A stretch of 64,000 bases of DNA from SZUA-36 sp963774415 (GTDB lineage: Bacteria > Pseudomonadota > Gammaproteobacteria > Xanthomonadales > SZUA-36), in contig CAVZEU010000002.1 in NCBI GenBank assembly GCA_963774415.1, positions 81,850-145,849 of the forward strand, written 5' to 3'. Below are positions 1-9,552 of this stretch, piece by piece (the first letter of the stretch is position 1; each line of letters starts with the position of its first letter). The notes under the pieces are model-generated. The model was not told where the DNA came from and made no database searches. It worked only from the letters and a program-made list of their open reading frames with translations. A program made the position numbers and the translations under genes.

Positions 1-1459
1 GCTGGATATAGTCCAGGCCGCGCGCGACGGACTCGCTGGAACTTTTCTCCCCGGTGATTAATTCGACCAGCGGCATCTTTTCCACCGGCGAGAAGAAATG
101 CAGCCCGATAAAGCTTTCCGGGCGCCGTGAGGCTTCGGCGAGGCGCGTGATCGGCAAGGTCGAGGTGTTGCTCGCGAAGATCGCATGCCTGGGGATGACG
201 GCCTCGGCTTTGGCGGTCACCTCCGCCTTGATCTCGCGGTCTTCGAATACGGCCTCGATGACCAAATCGGCCCCGGCCAAATCCAGGTAATCCGTAGTCG
301 GCGTGATCAGGTCGAGGATGGCCTGGGATCGCTGCCGGTCCAGCTGGCCACGTTTGACCGCCTCTTCGAGCACGGTCGCCGCGTGCGCCTTGCCCTGTTC
401 GGCGCGCTCGGGCGTCATGTCCAGCAGCACGACTTTCATCCCCGCACGCGCGGAAACGCTGGCGATACCGGCTCCCATCATGCCCGCACCGAGTACACCC
501 AGTTTTCCGACCCTGGACTTTTCGACCCCGGCCGGACGCCGTCGCAGTTTATCCGCGGCGCCCTTGTTGACGAACAGGCTGCGCATGAGGTTGCGCGCCG
601 TCACACCGGACAACAACTGCCCGAAGTATTGCGACTCGATGTCCAGCCCGGTATCGAACGGCGTGATGCAGCCCTCGTATACGGCGGAAAGCGCGACGAT
701 CGGCGCAGGGAAGTTGTGCCGGGTCTTGCCGGCAAGCAGCGCGGTTCCCAGCATGAACGCCTGCGTGGTTTTCGGGTTCGAGGCGCCGGCGCCGCCGGGC
801 ACGCTGAACCCGTTGGCGTCCCATGGCGCAACGGCACACGGGGACGCCAGCAACCACTCGCGGGCGCGATCCAAAACAGCATCCGCCGGCGCCAGTTCGT
901 GCACCACGCCCAGCGCCAGGGCCTCGTCGGGCGCCAGTTTGCGACCCTGCAAAATCACCGGCAGCGCTTTCTCGATGCCGGCCAGCCGCGGCAGGCGCTG
1001 GGTGCCGCCCGCGCCCGGGATCAAGCCGATACCGACCTCCGGCAGGCCCAGCCGGGCGCCGGCATCATCCGCCAGCACGCGGTAATGGCAGGCGAGGCAG
1101 AGTTCCAGGCCGCCGCCCAATGCGAGACCGTTGATGGCCGCCGCGAACGGCTTGCCACAGGTCTCCATGCGGCGCAACAGGCGCGTCAGCGACTGGCTCC
1201 AGGCATACCCCTGCTGCGCGGTCATGCCGCGGTCATAGGCGCCGACGAGTTCCATGATGTCGGCTCCGGCGACGAAGGTGGCCTTGGCCGAGGCGATGAT
1301 CGCGCCTGTGACCTCATCGTCCGCCGTCACCTGGTCGATGCACGCGGACAGGTCGGCGAGGACCTGCTGGTTCAGGATGTTCATTTTCGATCCCGGCAGA
1401 TCGATCAGCAGCGTGGCGATACCAGCGTCATCGAGCGTGTATTGGATGGTGTTGTGCAT
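1..1459 (-). CDS. Enoyl-CoA hydratase / 3-hydroxyacyl-CoA dehydrogenase (partial, C-terminus outside window)
   Basis: Fatty-acid beta-oxidation multifunctional subunit: hydrates 2-enoyl-CoA and oxidises the 3-hydroxyacyl-CoA with NAD+. 486 residues are visible and the frame is still open at base 1, so roughly the last third (family length about 700) is missing. The N-terminal crotonase domain shows GLALGGGLEL (residues 111-120) and GLPEVGIGL with the two expected glutamates (119 and 141). A Rossmann NAD site, GVLGAGMMGAG, starts at 321, and HFFSPVEKMPLVE of the dehydrogenase domain follows. The ATG at 1459 has GGAAAGG upstream. It follows the thiolase gene by 39 nt, the usual FadAB/FadIJ pairing, so the two probably form a complex. 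FadB-like versus FadJ-like cannot be decided here. Confidence 0.93.
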   Translation of the reverse strand, partial: MHNTIQYTLDDAGIATLLIDLPGSKMNILNQQVLADLSACIDQVTADDEVTGAIIASAKATFVAGADIMELVGAYDRGMTAQQGYAWSQSLTRLLRRMETCGKPFAAAINGLALGGGLELCLACHYRVLADDAGARLGLPEVGIGLIPGAGGTQRLPRLAGIEKALPVILQGRKLAPDEALALGVVHELAPADAVLDRAREWLLASPCAVAPWDANGFSVPGGAGASNPKTTQAFMLGTALLAGKTRHNFPAPIVALSAVYEGCITPFDTGLDIESQYFGQLLSGVTARNLMRSLFVNKGAADKLRRRPAGVEKSRVGKLGVLGAGMMGAGIASVSARAGMKVVLLDMTPERAEQGKAHAATVLEEAVKRGQLDRQRSQAILDLITPTTDYLDLAGADLVIEAVFEDREIKAEVTAKAEAVIPRHAIFASNTSTLPITRLAEASRRPESFIGLHFFSPVEKMPLVELITGEKSSSESVARGLDYIQ

Positions 1460-1498
1460 AAGCCTTTCCAAAAGTTGTGCGGCTGACGGGTCTCGCGC

Positions 1499-2707
1499 TC
1501 AGACGCGTTCGATCACGGTCGCGGTCCCCATGCCCCCGCCCACGCACAGCGTCACCAGGGCCGTACCGAGACCGCGCCGTTCCAGTTCGTCGAGCACGGT
1601 ACCGAGAATCATGGCGCCGGTTGCGCCCAACGGGTGACCCATGGCGATCGCGCCGCCGTTCACGTTGATCGCCTCGTGCCCGATATCCAGCGTTTGCATG
1701 AAGAGCAGCACCACGGCGGCGAAAGCCTCGTTCAACTCGAACAGGTCGATATCCGCCGTGCTCATGCCGGCCCGCCCGAGCACTTTGCGGGTTGCCGGCG
1801 CCGGGCCGCTGAGCATGATACTGGGTTCGCTGCCGATGGATGAGAAGGCGCGTATCCGCGCCCTCGGCTGCAGCCCCAGGCGCCGGCCGGCTTCGGCGCT
1901 GCCGAGCAGGACGGCGGCCGCACCGTCGACGATGCCGCTGGAATTGCCGGCCGTGTGGACGTGCCGGACGAATTCGACTTCCGGGTACCGCTGCAAAATC
2001 ACGTCGTCGAAGCCGCCCTTTTCGCCGGCAAGCGCGAAGGCCGGCTCGAGACTGCCCAGGCCCTCCAGGGTCGCATCCGGGCGCATGTGCTCATCGCGGT
2101 CCAACAGCACGCGGCCCAGGTGATCCCGGATCGGCACGACCGACGCCCCGAACCACCCCTGCTGCCACGCTTTGGCGGCCCGGTGCTGACTGGCCAGCGC
2201 ATAGGTGTCCAGGTCCCGGCGGGAAAATCCGTACTTGCTGGCAATCAGGTCGGCGCTGACGCCCTGGGGGGTGAAATACGTCTTATAGGCGACCTGCGGG
2301 TCGGTCGCCCAGGCGCCGCCATCAGCCATCATGGGTACGCGCGACATGCATTCGACACCGCCGCCGATCACAGCCTCCGACTGACCCGACATGATTTGCG
2401 CGGCCGCCGCGTTCACCGCCTCCAGGCCGGATGCACAGAACCGGTTGAGCTGCTTACCCGGTACGCTCTCGGCGTAATCCGCGTTCAAAACGGCGATACG
2501 GGCAATATCCGCCCCTTGCTCGCCGATCGGCGTGACGCAGCCGAGCACGACGTCATCGACCAGCGCGGTATCGAGCGCGCTGCGTTCGCGCAGCGCCGCC
2601 AACACCTGGCTGGTCAATTCGATCGGCGTTACCGGGTGCAGCGCGCCAGCGGATTTGCCGCGGCCGCGCGGCGACCGCACGTGGTCGTAAATATAGGCTT
2701 CGGTCAT
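1499..2707 (-). CDS. Acetyl-CoA C-acyltransferase (thiolase)
   Basis: Beta-ketothiolase of 402 residues, the usual family length, that cleaves 3-ketoacyl-CoA with CoA. The nucleophilic cysteine is Cys91 in NRFCASGLEAVNAA; the distal catalytic residues are His358 in AMGHPLGATG and Cys388 in CVGGGMG near the C-terminus. It sits between the Lrp-type regulator (26 nt upstream) and the hydratase/dehydrogenase gene (39 nt downstream), so all three are probably one transcript. Proximity to the branched-chain amino acid genes suggests it may serve the acyl-CoAs produced there, but the substrate range cannot be read from sequence. Confidence 0.94.
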   Translation of the reverse strand: MTEAYIYDHVRSPRGRGKSAGALHPVTPIELTSQVLAALRERSALDTALVDDVVLGCVTPIGEQGADIARIAVLNADYAESVPGKQLNRFCASGLEAVNAAAAQIMSGQSEAVIGGGVECMSRVPMMADGGAWATDPQVAYKTYFTPQGVSADLIASKYGFSRRDLDTYALASQHRAAKAWQQGWFGASVVPIRDHLGRVLLDRDEHMRPDATLEGLGSLEPAFALAGEKGGFDDVILQRYPEVEFVRHVHTAGNSSGIVDGAAAVLLGSAEAGRRLGLQPRARIRAFSSIGSEPSIMLSGPAPATRKVLGRAGMSTADIDLFELNEAFAAVVLLFMQTLDIGHEAINVNGGAIAMGHPLGATGAMILGTVLDELERRGLGTALVTLCVGGGMGTATVIERV

Positions 2708-2732
2708 TTTTGATTCCTTGCCATGATCGCGC

Positions 2733-3200
2733 TCATATCGGCAGCGCAGTGGTGTGCTTGACCTCCGTCAGCGCGATGCTCGAGGTCACTTCCTGGACAT
2801 CCGGCAACTGCGAGAGGCGCTCGAAAAAGAACCGCTCGTAGGCTTCCAGGTCGGGCACGACGATGCGCAGCAGAAAATCGACGTGCCCCAGCAGCAGGTG
2901 ACACTCCAACACCTCCGGGAACTGCCTGATGGTATCACCAAACTCAGCCACCTTGCTGCGGCCGTGCGCGGTCAGCTTGACGTGCGCGAACACCATCGTG
3001 TCGAAGCCCAGCTTTCTGCGGTCGATGACCAGGCCCTGCTCCCTGATCAGGCCGCTCTGCTTGAGCCGCTGGATGCGTCTCCAGCACGGGGATTGCGACA
3101 GGCCGACCTGCTCGCCGATGGCGGTCGCCGACAAACTGGCATCGGCCTGCAACAGGCGCAAGATTTTTCGGTCGATGTTGTCAATTTCAACTTTTTGCAT
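2733..3200 (-). CDS. Lrp/AsnC-family transcriptional regulator
   Basis: A 155-residue feast/famine regulator. The N-terminal winged helix-turn-helix begins IDRKILRLLQ and includes SATAIGEQVGLSQSPCWRRI (about residues 23-45); the rest is the ligand-binding RAM domain. ATG at 3200 is preceded by AGGAC. It is divergent from leucine dehydrogenase and the bkd genes and upstream of the thiolase. In Pseudomonas the Lrp-type BkdR activates bkd genes in response to branched-chain amino acids; the arrangement here makes the same role likely, though this is inference. Family assignment is firm. Confidence 0.93.
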   Translation of the reverse strand: MQKVEIDNIDRKILRLLQADASLSATAIGEQVGLSQSPCWRRIQRLKQSGLIREQGLVIDRRKLGFDTMVFAHVKLTAHGRSKVAEFGDTIRQFPEVLECHLLLGHVDFLLRIVVPDLEAYERFFFERLSQLPDVQEVTSSIALTEVKHTTALPI

Positions 3201-3349
3201 TTTTAAGTCCTATTTATAAAGTTTCTTAAATAGTATATGCATAAATTTTGGGAATTACAGGTTTTTTGCAAAGCAATTTCCAAGACTTGGCGCTATATTG
3301 GTGCGATAAAAATATGCGGCCCCGGCAAGGGCCCATGAGGGCTTGCCTT
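3201..3349. promoter_or_regulatory. Divergent control region between the Lrp-type regulator and leucine dehydrogenase
   Basis: This stretch is conspicuously AT-rich against GC-rich surroundings, with runs such as TTTATAAAGTTTCTTAAATA and CGCTATATTG. It must hold the promoters of both divergent genes and probably Lrp binding sites. I could not pick one convincing -35/-10 pair on either strand. A GAGG at 3337-3340 lies about 10 nt before the chosen dehydrogenase start. Confidence 0.5.
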
Positions 3350-4408
3350 ATGTTTTTTGAAAACACCTCCAACCTCGGGCACGAATCCAGCCACTGCTTC
3401 CAGGATACCGCGACCGGTCTCAAGGCCATCATCGCCATACATTCCACGGCCCTTGGCCCGGCGGCAGGCGGTTGCCGCATGTGGCATTACGCCAGCGAGG
3501 CCGACGCTGTCAGGGACGCCCTGCGCCTATCGCGCGGGATGACCTACAAGAACGCCATGGCCGGTCTGCCCCTGGGCGGCGGCAAGGCCGTAATCATGGC
3601 AGCCGGCAAGCGCGCGCCGAACGCGGAACTGTTCCGTGCCTTCGGCCGCTGCGTGGAATCACTCGGCGGGCGTTACATCACCGCCGAGGACGTGGGCGTC
3701 ACGGTCGACGACATGCGCGCGGTCCAAGAGGTTACGGCCTACGTCGCCGGGCTTCCCGGACCCGGCAATTCCGCCGGCGGCGATCCCTCGCCCTGGACCG
3801 CGGACGGCGTTTTTCTGGGAATACTGGCGGCGGTCGAACACCGGTTGGGGGCGGCGTCGCTCGAAGGTCTCAGGATCGCGGTGCAGGGGGTCGGAAAGGT
3901 CGGTTATGACCTGTGCCGCCAATTGCACGCCGCCGGCGCCCGGCTGGTCGTCAGCGACGTCGACGCCGACAACGTGGCACGGGCGGAGCAGGCGTTCGGC
4001 GCCCAATCCGTCGCTCCCGAAGAGATCCTCTACCAGGATGTCGACGTGCTCGCCCCCTGCGCCATGGGAGCGATCCTCGATGCGCACAGCATTCCCCGGA
4101 TCAAGGCGGCGGTCATCGCCGGCTGCGCCAACAACCAGCTCGCAAGCGGCGACGACGGCGCGCGCCTATCGCAGCGGAACATTCTGTACGCACCGGACTA
4201 CGTCATCAATGGCGGCGGTATAATCAGCGTTGCACTAGAATATATGCGTGACAAAACGATCGACGACACCCGGGAGCGGATCGCGCAGATTCCGGCCCGT
4301 CTGACTGAAATTTTCACGACCGCCGCCGCTCAGGACAAGCCGACCAACGTCGTCGCCGATTCGTTGGCAGAGCAGCTAGTTGCCGCCGGCGAAAGAAACC
4401 AACATTGA
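3350..4408 (+). CDS. ldh: Leucine dehydrogenase (Glu/Leu/Phe/Val dehydrogenase family)
   Basis: NAD+-dependent oxidative deamination of leucine, valine and isoleucine to the branched 2-oxoacids used by the adjacent dehydrogenase complex. The family signature ALGPAAGGCRMW and the catalytic-lysine glycine-rich stretch GLPLGGGKAV are near the N-terminus; the Rossmann site VQGVGKVGYDL is in the C-terminal half, followed by CAMGAILD and GCANNQL. The frame is open upstream to 3248, but known leucine dehydrogenases begin with an MxxFE-type peptide, so ATG 3350 (352 residues) was chosen over the longer form. It is the first gene of a likely ldh-bkdA1-bkdA2-bkdB operon; the gap to E1alpha is 24 nt. 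Confidence 0.92.
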   Translation: MFFENTSNLGHESSHCFQDTATGLKAIIAIHSTALGPAAGGCRMWHYASEADAVRDALRLSRGMTYKNAMAGLPLGGGKAVIMAAGKRAPNAELFRAFGRCVESLGGRYITAEDVGVTVDDMRAVQEVTAYVAGLPGPGNSAGGDPSPWTADGVFLGILAAVEHRLGAASLEGLRIAVQGVGKVGYDLCRQLHAAGARLVVSDVDADNVARAEQAFGAQSVAPEEILYQDVDVLAPCAMGAILDAHSIPRIKAAVIAGCANNQLASGDDGARLSQRNILYAPDYVINGGGIISVALEYMRDKTIDDTRERIAQIPARLTEIFTTAAAQDKPTNVVADSLAEQLVAAGERNQH

Positions 4409-4432
4409 TCTTTCCACGAGGGATCGACTGCA

Positions 4433-5677
4433 ATGGCACCAAAATCTCACCTTCACATTCCACACCCGCCGGCACGCCCGGGCGACCAGCCCGATTTCAG
4501 CTACCTGGCGTTATCCAAGGCCGGCGCGGTCAAGCGCCCTGCCGTCGACAGCCCGGTCAAAAAAATGGACAACCTGGCGCTGGAAATGGTGCGGGTACTG
4601 GATGACGACGGTCAGGCCAGAGGTGAATGGGCGCCTGACCTGGCCCCCGAAGTCTTACTCGAAGCCCTGCGGCTGATGTTGCTGACGCGGGAATTCGACG
4701 CGCGCATGCTGCGCATGCAGCGGCAGGGCAAAATTTCGTTTTACATGCAGTCGCTGGGCGAGGAAGCCATTTCCATTGGCCAGGGCATGGCGCTGCTGCC
4801 CGACGACATGATGTTTCCGTCCTACCGCAACCAGGGCCTGTTCATCCTGCGCGGCACCAGCCTCGTCGACATGATGTGCCAGTGCCTGTCGAATACGCGG
4901 GACATGTGCAAGGGCCGGCAGATGCCGATCATGTATCACAACCGCAAGGGTAACGTCTTTTCGATCTCCGGCAACCTGGCGACCCAGTTCCCGCAGGCGG
5001 TCGGCTGGGCCATGGCTTCGCTGATCAAGGGCGAGGACCATATTGCCGCATCGTGGGTCGGCGACGGCAGCACCGCCGAGGCGGACTTTCACTATGCACT
5101 GACCTTTGCCGCGGTCTACCAGGCGCCCGTCATCCTGAACGTCGTCAACAACCAGTGGGCCATTTCGACCTTCCAGGGTTTTGCCGGCGGGGAAAGACGG
5201 CCCTTCGCGGCGCGCGGCCTGGGGCTTGGCATACCGGGCGTGCGCGTCGACGGAAATGACCTGCTGGCGGTCTACGCCGTCACCCGCTGGGCGGCCGAGC
5301 GCGCCCGCAAGGGCGGCGGGCCGACCCTGGTCGAACTGGTGACCTATCGCGGCGGCGCCCACTCCACCAGCGATGACCCGACACGGTACCGGCCCAAGGA
5401 CGAATGGGCGGCCTTTCCGCTGGGAGACCCGCTGGAACGGCTCAAACAGCACCTGGTCAAAGCCGGACACTGGTCCGACGAAAAGCACGCCGCTTTGCAG
5501 GAGGAGTTGCGGCAATACGTCAACGACGCCTGGAAGGAGGCCATCACCTACGGCACGATGGACGCGGGACCGCAGCTCGATGTCCGTGAAATGTTCGATG
5601 ACGTCTACGCGGAAATTCCTGAACGGATTGCCCGGCAGCGCGAGCAACTGCTCGCGCTCAAGGGGGAAACGCCATGA
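4433..5677 (+). CDS. bkdA1: Branched-chain 2-oxoacid dehydrogenase E1 component, alpha subunit
   Basis: Thiamine-diphosphate-dependent decarboxylase alpha chain of 414 residues. The ThDP/Mg motif is GDGSTAEADFHYAL running to NVVNNQWAIS. The segment MPIMYHNRKGN and the C-terminal YRGGAHSTSDDPTRYRP, with the phosphorylation-loop-like SxxDDPxxYR pattern, are typical of branched-chain rather than pyruvate E1alpha. Its stop overlaps the start of E1beta by 4 nt, indicating translational coupling. It works with E1beta, E2 and an E3 (lipoamide dehydrogenase) that is not encoded in this window. Confidence 0.94.
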   Translation: MAPKSHLHIPHPPARPGDQPDFSYLALSKAGAVKRPAVDSPVKKMDNLALEMVRVLDDDGQARGEWAPDLAPEVLLEALRLMLLTREFDARMLRMQRQGKISFYMQSLGEEAISIGQGMALLPDDMMFPSYRNQGLFILRGTSLVDMMCQCLSNTRDMCKGRQMPIMYHNRKGNVFSISGNLATQFPQAVGWAMASLIKGEDHIAASWVGDGSTAEADFHYALTFAAVYQAPVILNVVNNQWAISTFQGFAGGERRPFAARGLGLGIPGVRVDGNDLLAVYAVTRWAAERARKGGGPTLVELVTYRGGAHSTSDDPTRYRPKDEWAAFPLGDPLERLKQHLVKAGHWSDEKHAALQEELRQYVNDAWKEAITYGTMDAGPQLDVREMFDDVYAEIPERIARQREQLLALKGETP

Positions 5678-6690
5678 GCCAGATGAATATGATCCGCGCG
5701 ATCAATTCGGCGCTGGACATCATGTTGGAAAAGGACCCGACGACGATCATCATGGGGGAGGACGTCGGTTATTTCGGCGGCGTGTTCCGCTGCACCGACG
5801 GGCTGCAAAAGAAATATGGAGAGCACAGGGTCATCGACGCTCCCATTGCCGAGGGCGGCATCATCGGCTCCGCGATCGGTATCGGTGTCAACGGCTTACG
5901 GCCGGTGGTCGAAATACAGTTTGCGGATTACATCTACCCCGGTCTCGACCAGGTCATCTCCGAACTGGCGAGATTGCGCTACCGCAGCGGTGGTGAGTTT
6001 TTCTCGCCGGTGACGATCCGTACGCCCTGCGGCGGCGGTATCCACGGCGGTCAGACCCATTCACAAAGCCCGGAGGCCCTGTTTACTCACTTGTCCGGCA
6101 TCAACACGGTCATGCCATCGAGCCCGTATGATGCCAAGGGCCTGCTGATCAGCGCCATAGAATCCGATGATCCGGTGGTATTCTTCGAGCCGAAACGCAT
6201 TTACAACGGTCCCTTCGACGGCGACCCCAACAAACCGGCGATGACCTGGTCGAGCCACCCGGGCGGTGACGTACCCGACGACTACTATGCAATCCCGCTG
6301 GGCGAGGCCGCGCTGGTCGAAACCGGCGACGAGTTGACCATCGTCACTTACGGTACGATGGTGCACGTGTGCCAGGCCGCGGCAAAACAGGCCGGCGTCA
6401 GTGCGGATATCATCGACGTGCGCACGCTGGTGCCGCTTGACGTGAAGGCGCTCAAGAAATCGGTTGACAAGACCGGCCGTTGCCTGATCGCACACGAGGC
6501 CTCGAAGTTCAGCGGTTACGGCGCGGAACTCTCGGCCACGGTGCAGGAAGAATGCTTCTGGTACTTGGAAGCGCCCATCGAGCGGGTGACGGGCTGGGAA
6601 ACACCCTACCCGCATGCCTTCGAATGGGACTACTTCCCTGGCCAGGCACGCGTCATGGCCGGCATTCGTAACGTCATGGAGGCAGCATGA
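5674..6690 (+). CDS. bkdA2: Branched-chain 2-oxoacid dehydrogenase E1 component, beta subunit
   Basis: A 338-residue transketolase-like beta chain that forms the alpha2beta2 E1 with the preceding gene. Conserved E1beta segments are MGEDVGYFGGVFRCT near the N-terminus, APIAEGGIIGSAIGIGVNG and FADYIYPGLDQV in the pyrimidine-binding domain, and IDVRTLVPLD with HEASKFSGYGAEL in the C-terminal domain. Start and stop overlap the flanking genes by 4 nt each (ATGA arrangement), so the subunits are translationally coupled. Confidence 0.95.
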   Translation: MSQMNMIRAINSALDIMLEKDPTTIIMGEDVGYFGGVFRCTDGLQKKYGEHRVIDAPIAEGGIIGSAIGIGVNGLRPVVEIQFADYIYPGLDQVISELARLRYRSGGEFFSPVTIRTPCGGGIHGGQTHSQSPEALFTHLSGINTVMPSSPYDAKGLLISAIESDDPVVFFEPKRIYNGPFDGDPNKPAMTWSSHPGGDVPDDYYAIPLGEAALVETGDELTIVTYGTMVHVCQAAAKQAGVSADIIDVRTLVPLDVKALKKSVDKTGRCLIAHEASKFSGYGAELSATVQEECFWYLEAPIERVTGWETPYPHAFEWDYFPGQARVMAGIRNVMEAA

Positions 6691-7925
6691 GCGAATACGT
6701 ATTCAAGCTACCGGACCTGGGCGAAGGTACCGTCGAGGCTGAAATTGCCGAGTGGATGGTGAAAGTCGGCGACCTGGTCCAGGAGGAAGAACCGGTCGGC
6801 GCCATGCTGACCGACAAGGCGGCAGTGGAAGTTTCCGCGCCCGTGACGGGCCGCGTGGTCCGCCTGGCCGGCGAAGTCGGCGAGACCATCACCGTCGGCG
6901 CGCCGCTGATCGTTTTTGCAACGGAGGACGAGCCGGCCACGGACGATCAATCCGAACCGCAGGCCGATACCGAGAAGCCAGTCGCTACCGAAAAGCCGGC
7001 CACTACCGAGAAGCCGGCTGCGACCGAGAAGCCGGCCGAAGACAGCAGACCGGCCAAGGTGCAGACGTCCCCATCCGTCCGGAGGATGGCCAGCGAAGCC
7101 GGTGTCGACCTGAGCCTGGTCCAAGGCAGCGGCCGCAAGGGCCGGATACTGAAGTCGGACCTGCAGGCTTTCCTCGACCAGGGCGCCGAAGCGGCGCCGG
7201 CAGGAGGCGAACGAGCGACGCCCGACGAAGCGATCACGGTAGTCAAGGTCGTCGGCTTGCGGCGAATCATCGCCGAGCGGATGTCCGAGGCCAACCGCGA
7301 TATCCCGCATTTCGCCTATGTCGAGGAAGTCGACGTCACAGCGCTCGAGTCGCTTCGCCGCCACCTCAACGAGGAGGCCGCCGATGACCGCAAGCTCACG
7401 TTGCTGCCGTTCATCGGTCTCGCGCTGGTGCGCGCCTTGCGCCGGTTCCCGCAGTGCAACGCGCTGTACGACAAGGACAAGAATGTCATCAACCAGTACC
7501 GCGCCGTACACCTCGGCATCGCCACCCAGACGGCCGACGGTCTCAAGGTGCCGGTGGTGAAGAACTGCGAGGACCGCACGCTGCAGAACCTGGCCGCGGA
7601 AATACGCCGCCTGTCGGCGGCGGCCCGTGACAACACCGCAAAACGCGAAGAGCTGACCGGATCGACCATTACGATCACCAGCCTGGGCAAGGCCGGCGGT
7701 ATCGTAACGACACCGGTGATCAACCAGCCCGAGGTGAGCATCATTGGTGTCAACAAGGCCGTGGAGCGGCCTGTCGTCAGCAACGGGCAAGTCGTGGTCC
7801 GCACGATGATGAACCTGTCTTCGTCTTTCGATCACCGCTTCGTGGACGGTTACGACGCGGCCATGATGATCCAGGAAGTCAAGCGCGCGCTGGAACAGCC
7901 CGCGACGATTTTCATCCCCGACTGA
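6687..7925 (+). CDS. bkdB: Branched-chain 2-oxoacid dehydrogenase E2, dihydrolipoyl acyltransferase
   Basis: The 412-residue core of the BCKDH complex; transfers the branched acyl group to CoA. One lipoyl domain (residues 1-80) has the lipoylated lysine in MLTDKAAVEV (Lys44). The linker at about 96-118 is four tandem TEKPA-type units. The E3/E1-binding domain is at about 128-163 (SVRRMASEAGVDLSLV). The catalytic acyltransferase domain ends with FDHRFVDGYDA, His383 and Asp387 being the expected active-site pair. A GC-rich hairpin follows 9 nt after the stop. No E3 gene follows, so E3 must be supplied from elsewhere. Confidence 0.95.
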   Translation: MSEYVFKLPDLGEGTVEAEIAEWMVKVGDLVQEEEPVGAMLTDKAAVEVSAPVTGRVVRLAGEVGETITVGAPLIVFATEDEPATDDQSEPQADTEKPVATEKPATTEKPAATEKPAEDSRPAKVQTSPSVRRMASEAGVDLSLVQGSGRKGRILKSDLQAFLDQGAEAAPAGGERATPDEAITVVKVVGLRRIIAERMSEANRDIPHFAYVEEVDVTALESLRRHLNEEAADDRKLTLLPFIGLALVRALRRFPQCNALYDKDKNVINQYRAVHLGIATQTADGLKVPVVKNCEDRTLQNLAAEIRRLSAAARDNTAKREELTGSTITITSLGKAGGIVTTPVINQPEVSIIGVNKAVERPVVSNGQVVVRTMMNLSSSFDHRFVDGYDAAMMIQEVKRALEQPATIFIPD

Positions 7926-7933
7926 GTAGGGCC

Positions 7934-7965
7934 CCGTTCCGGGGAACGCCGCCGCCCCGGAACGG
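7934..7965 (+). terminator. GC-rich hairpin after bkdB, possible terminator or 3' stabiliser
   Basis: An 11-bp perfect stem (CCGTTCCGGGG with CCCCGGAACGG) around a 10-nt loop begins 9 nt after the bkdB stop. There is no T-tract behind it, so it is a weak candidate for intrinsic termination and could equally protect the mRNA 3' end. Confidence 0.5.
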
Positions 7966-8117
7966 CCGGCCGCGGCCGACTGCCGCGGCGACCTTCCCCG
8001 GCGGATTGCGCCGCCCTTGCAGGCAACCCGAACCGGCGCCGACAAGAAAGGCATTGACCCGTGTGCCACGAGCGGGATAATCGGTAACTTCGAACAACCG
8101 GGGAAGCTGCGGAGTCA

Positions 8118-9497
8118 ATGGACAAACAAGCACTGGTCGACAGGGAAGCCGGTCTGCAACATGCCCTGACGCGGCGGCAGATTACGATGATCGGGCTCGG
8201 CGGTGCGATCGGCACGGGGTTGTTCATGGGCTCCGGAATCGCCATTGGCTATGCCGGGCCGGGCGTGCTGGTGAGCTACCTGATTGCCGCGGTGGTAGCC
8301 GTGATCATGGTGTTCAGCCTGTCCGAGATGGCCGTGGTCCACCCGACCGCAGGCTCCTTCGGAACTTACGCCGAAATGTACCTGGGCCCGTGGGCGGGCT
8401 TCCTCGTCCGCTACACCTACTGGATAACACAGATCATCGCCATTGGCGGCGAGGCGGTCGCGGGCGGCGTGTACATGACCTACTGGTTTCCCAACTCGCC
8501 GGTATGGATGTGGTCGCTGGGCTTTGCCGTCGCGCTGATTTACATCAATTCCCGCTCGGTCACCAATTTCGGTTCGTTCGAATACTGGTTCGCGCTGATC
8601 AAGGTGGTCGCGATCATCGTGTTTATCATTCTGGGGCTCTCACACATCTTTGGCCTGGTGGGTGAACCGGTTGGCATGCACAACCTGACCGGTCTCGAAG
8701 GCGGCTTTATGCCGCATGGCTTTGGCGGGGTTTGGATGGCCGTCATCGTGGCCATTTATTCGTTCTATGGCATTGAAGTCATCGCCGTGACGTCCGGCGA
8801 AGCCAAGGACCCCGTCAGCACCATCCCGGCCGCGCTGCGAACGATGGCCCTGCGCCTGTTCCTCTTTTATGTGCTGGCGCTGACGATCATGGTGACGTTC
8901 ATGCCCTGGACCGAAATCGGCGCCCATGTCGTCACCGAAAGCCCCTTCGTCAAGTTATTCAGCAGCGTGGGCATCCGCTATGCGGCCGGAATCATGAACT
9001 TCGTCGTACTGACCGCGGCCTTGTCGAGCATGAACACCAACGTATACCTGACTTCGCGCATGTTGTTCTCACTCGCCAGGGGCAGCTATGCGCCCGCGTT
9101 TCTGAAACGCCTCAACCACAACGGCACACCGGTCGCAGCCACGATCCTGTCGGGTACCTGTATCCTGCTGGCGGCGTCGATCTCGCGCCTGACACCGCTC
9201 GCTTACAACTACCTTTTCGGCATCGCCCTGTTTGGCGGCCTCAGCGTCTGGATCGTCATTCTGATCAGTCACATCCGCTTCAGGCGTCAGCACGGGACCC
9301 AGCGGCTGCCGGTACGCATGCCGTTTTTTCCCTATGCACAGATTCTTGGGCTCGTGCTGCTGGCCGCGATCCTGATCACGATGGGGCTGGATACCGAATT
9401 CTGGAATATATCCTGGATCGTCGGCGTGCCGTGGATGGTCGCCGTGTCCATCGGCTACCTGATCTGGAAGCGCAATCACAAGGTGGCTGACGTCTAG
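8118..9497 (+). CDS. Amino acid permease (APC superfamily, AAT-type)
   Basis: Inner-membrane amino acid:proton symporter of 459 residues with about 12 hydrophobic segments. The first helix carries the family signature MIGLGGAIGTGLFMGSG (about residues 25-41), and YSFYGIEVIAVTSGEAKDP in the middle is the conserved E-[AS]-x-[DN]-P region. SD-like GGAG lies just before ATG 8118. Standing alone between bkdB and repeat copy A, it may import the amino acids degraded by its neighbours; the substrate cannot be named. Confidence 0.9.
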   Translation: MDKQALVDREAGLQHALTRRQITMIGLGGAIGTGLFMGSGIAIGYAGPGVLVSYLIAAVVAVIMVFSLSEMAVVHPTAGSFGTYAEMYLGPWAGFLVRYTYWITQIIAIGGEAVAGGVYMTYWFPNSPVWMWSLGFAVALIYINSRSVTNFGSFEYWFALIKVVAIIVFIILGLSHIFGLVGEPVGMHNLTGLEGGFMPHGFGGVWMAVIVAIYSFYGIEVIAVTSGEAKDPVSTIPAALRTMALRLFLFYVLALTIMVTFMPWTEIGAHVVTESPFVKLFSSVGIRYAAGIMNFVVLTAALSSMNTNVYLTSRMLFSLARGSYAPAFLKRLNHNGTPVAATILSGTCILLAASISRLTPLAYNYLFGIALFGGLSVWIVILISHIRFRRQHGTQRLPVRMPFFPYAQILGLVLLAAILITMGLDTEFWNISWIVGVPWMVAVSIGYLIWKRNHKVADV

Positions 9498-9552
9498 CCC
9501 GCATACTACAGCTGCATGAATGGCAGACTCACGGCATTGGAACAGTTTGCCG

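Noticed and set aside
7934..7965. Attenuator or riboswitch for the permease downstream of bkdB
   Set aside because: Only one simple hairpin is visible, close to the bkdB stop, with no alternative pairing or conserved aptamer; a 3'-end structure is the simpler reading.
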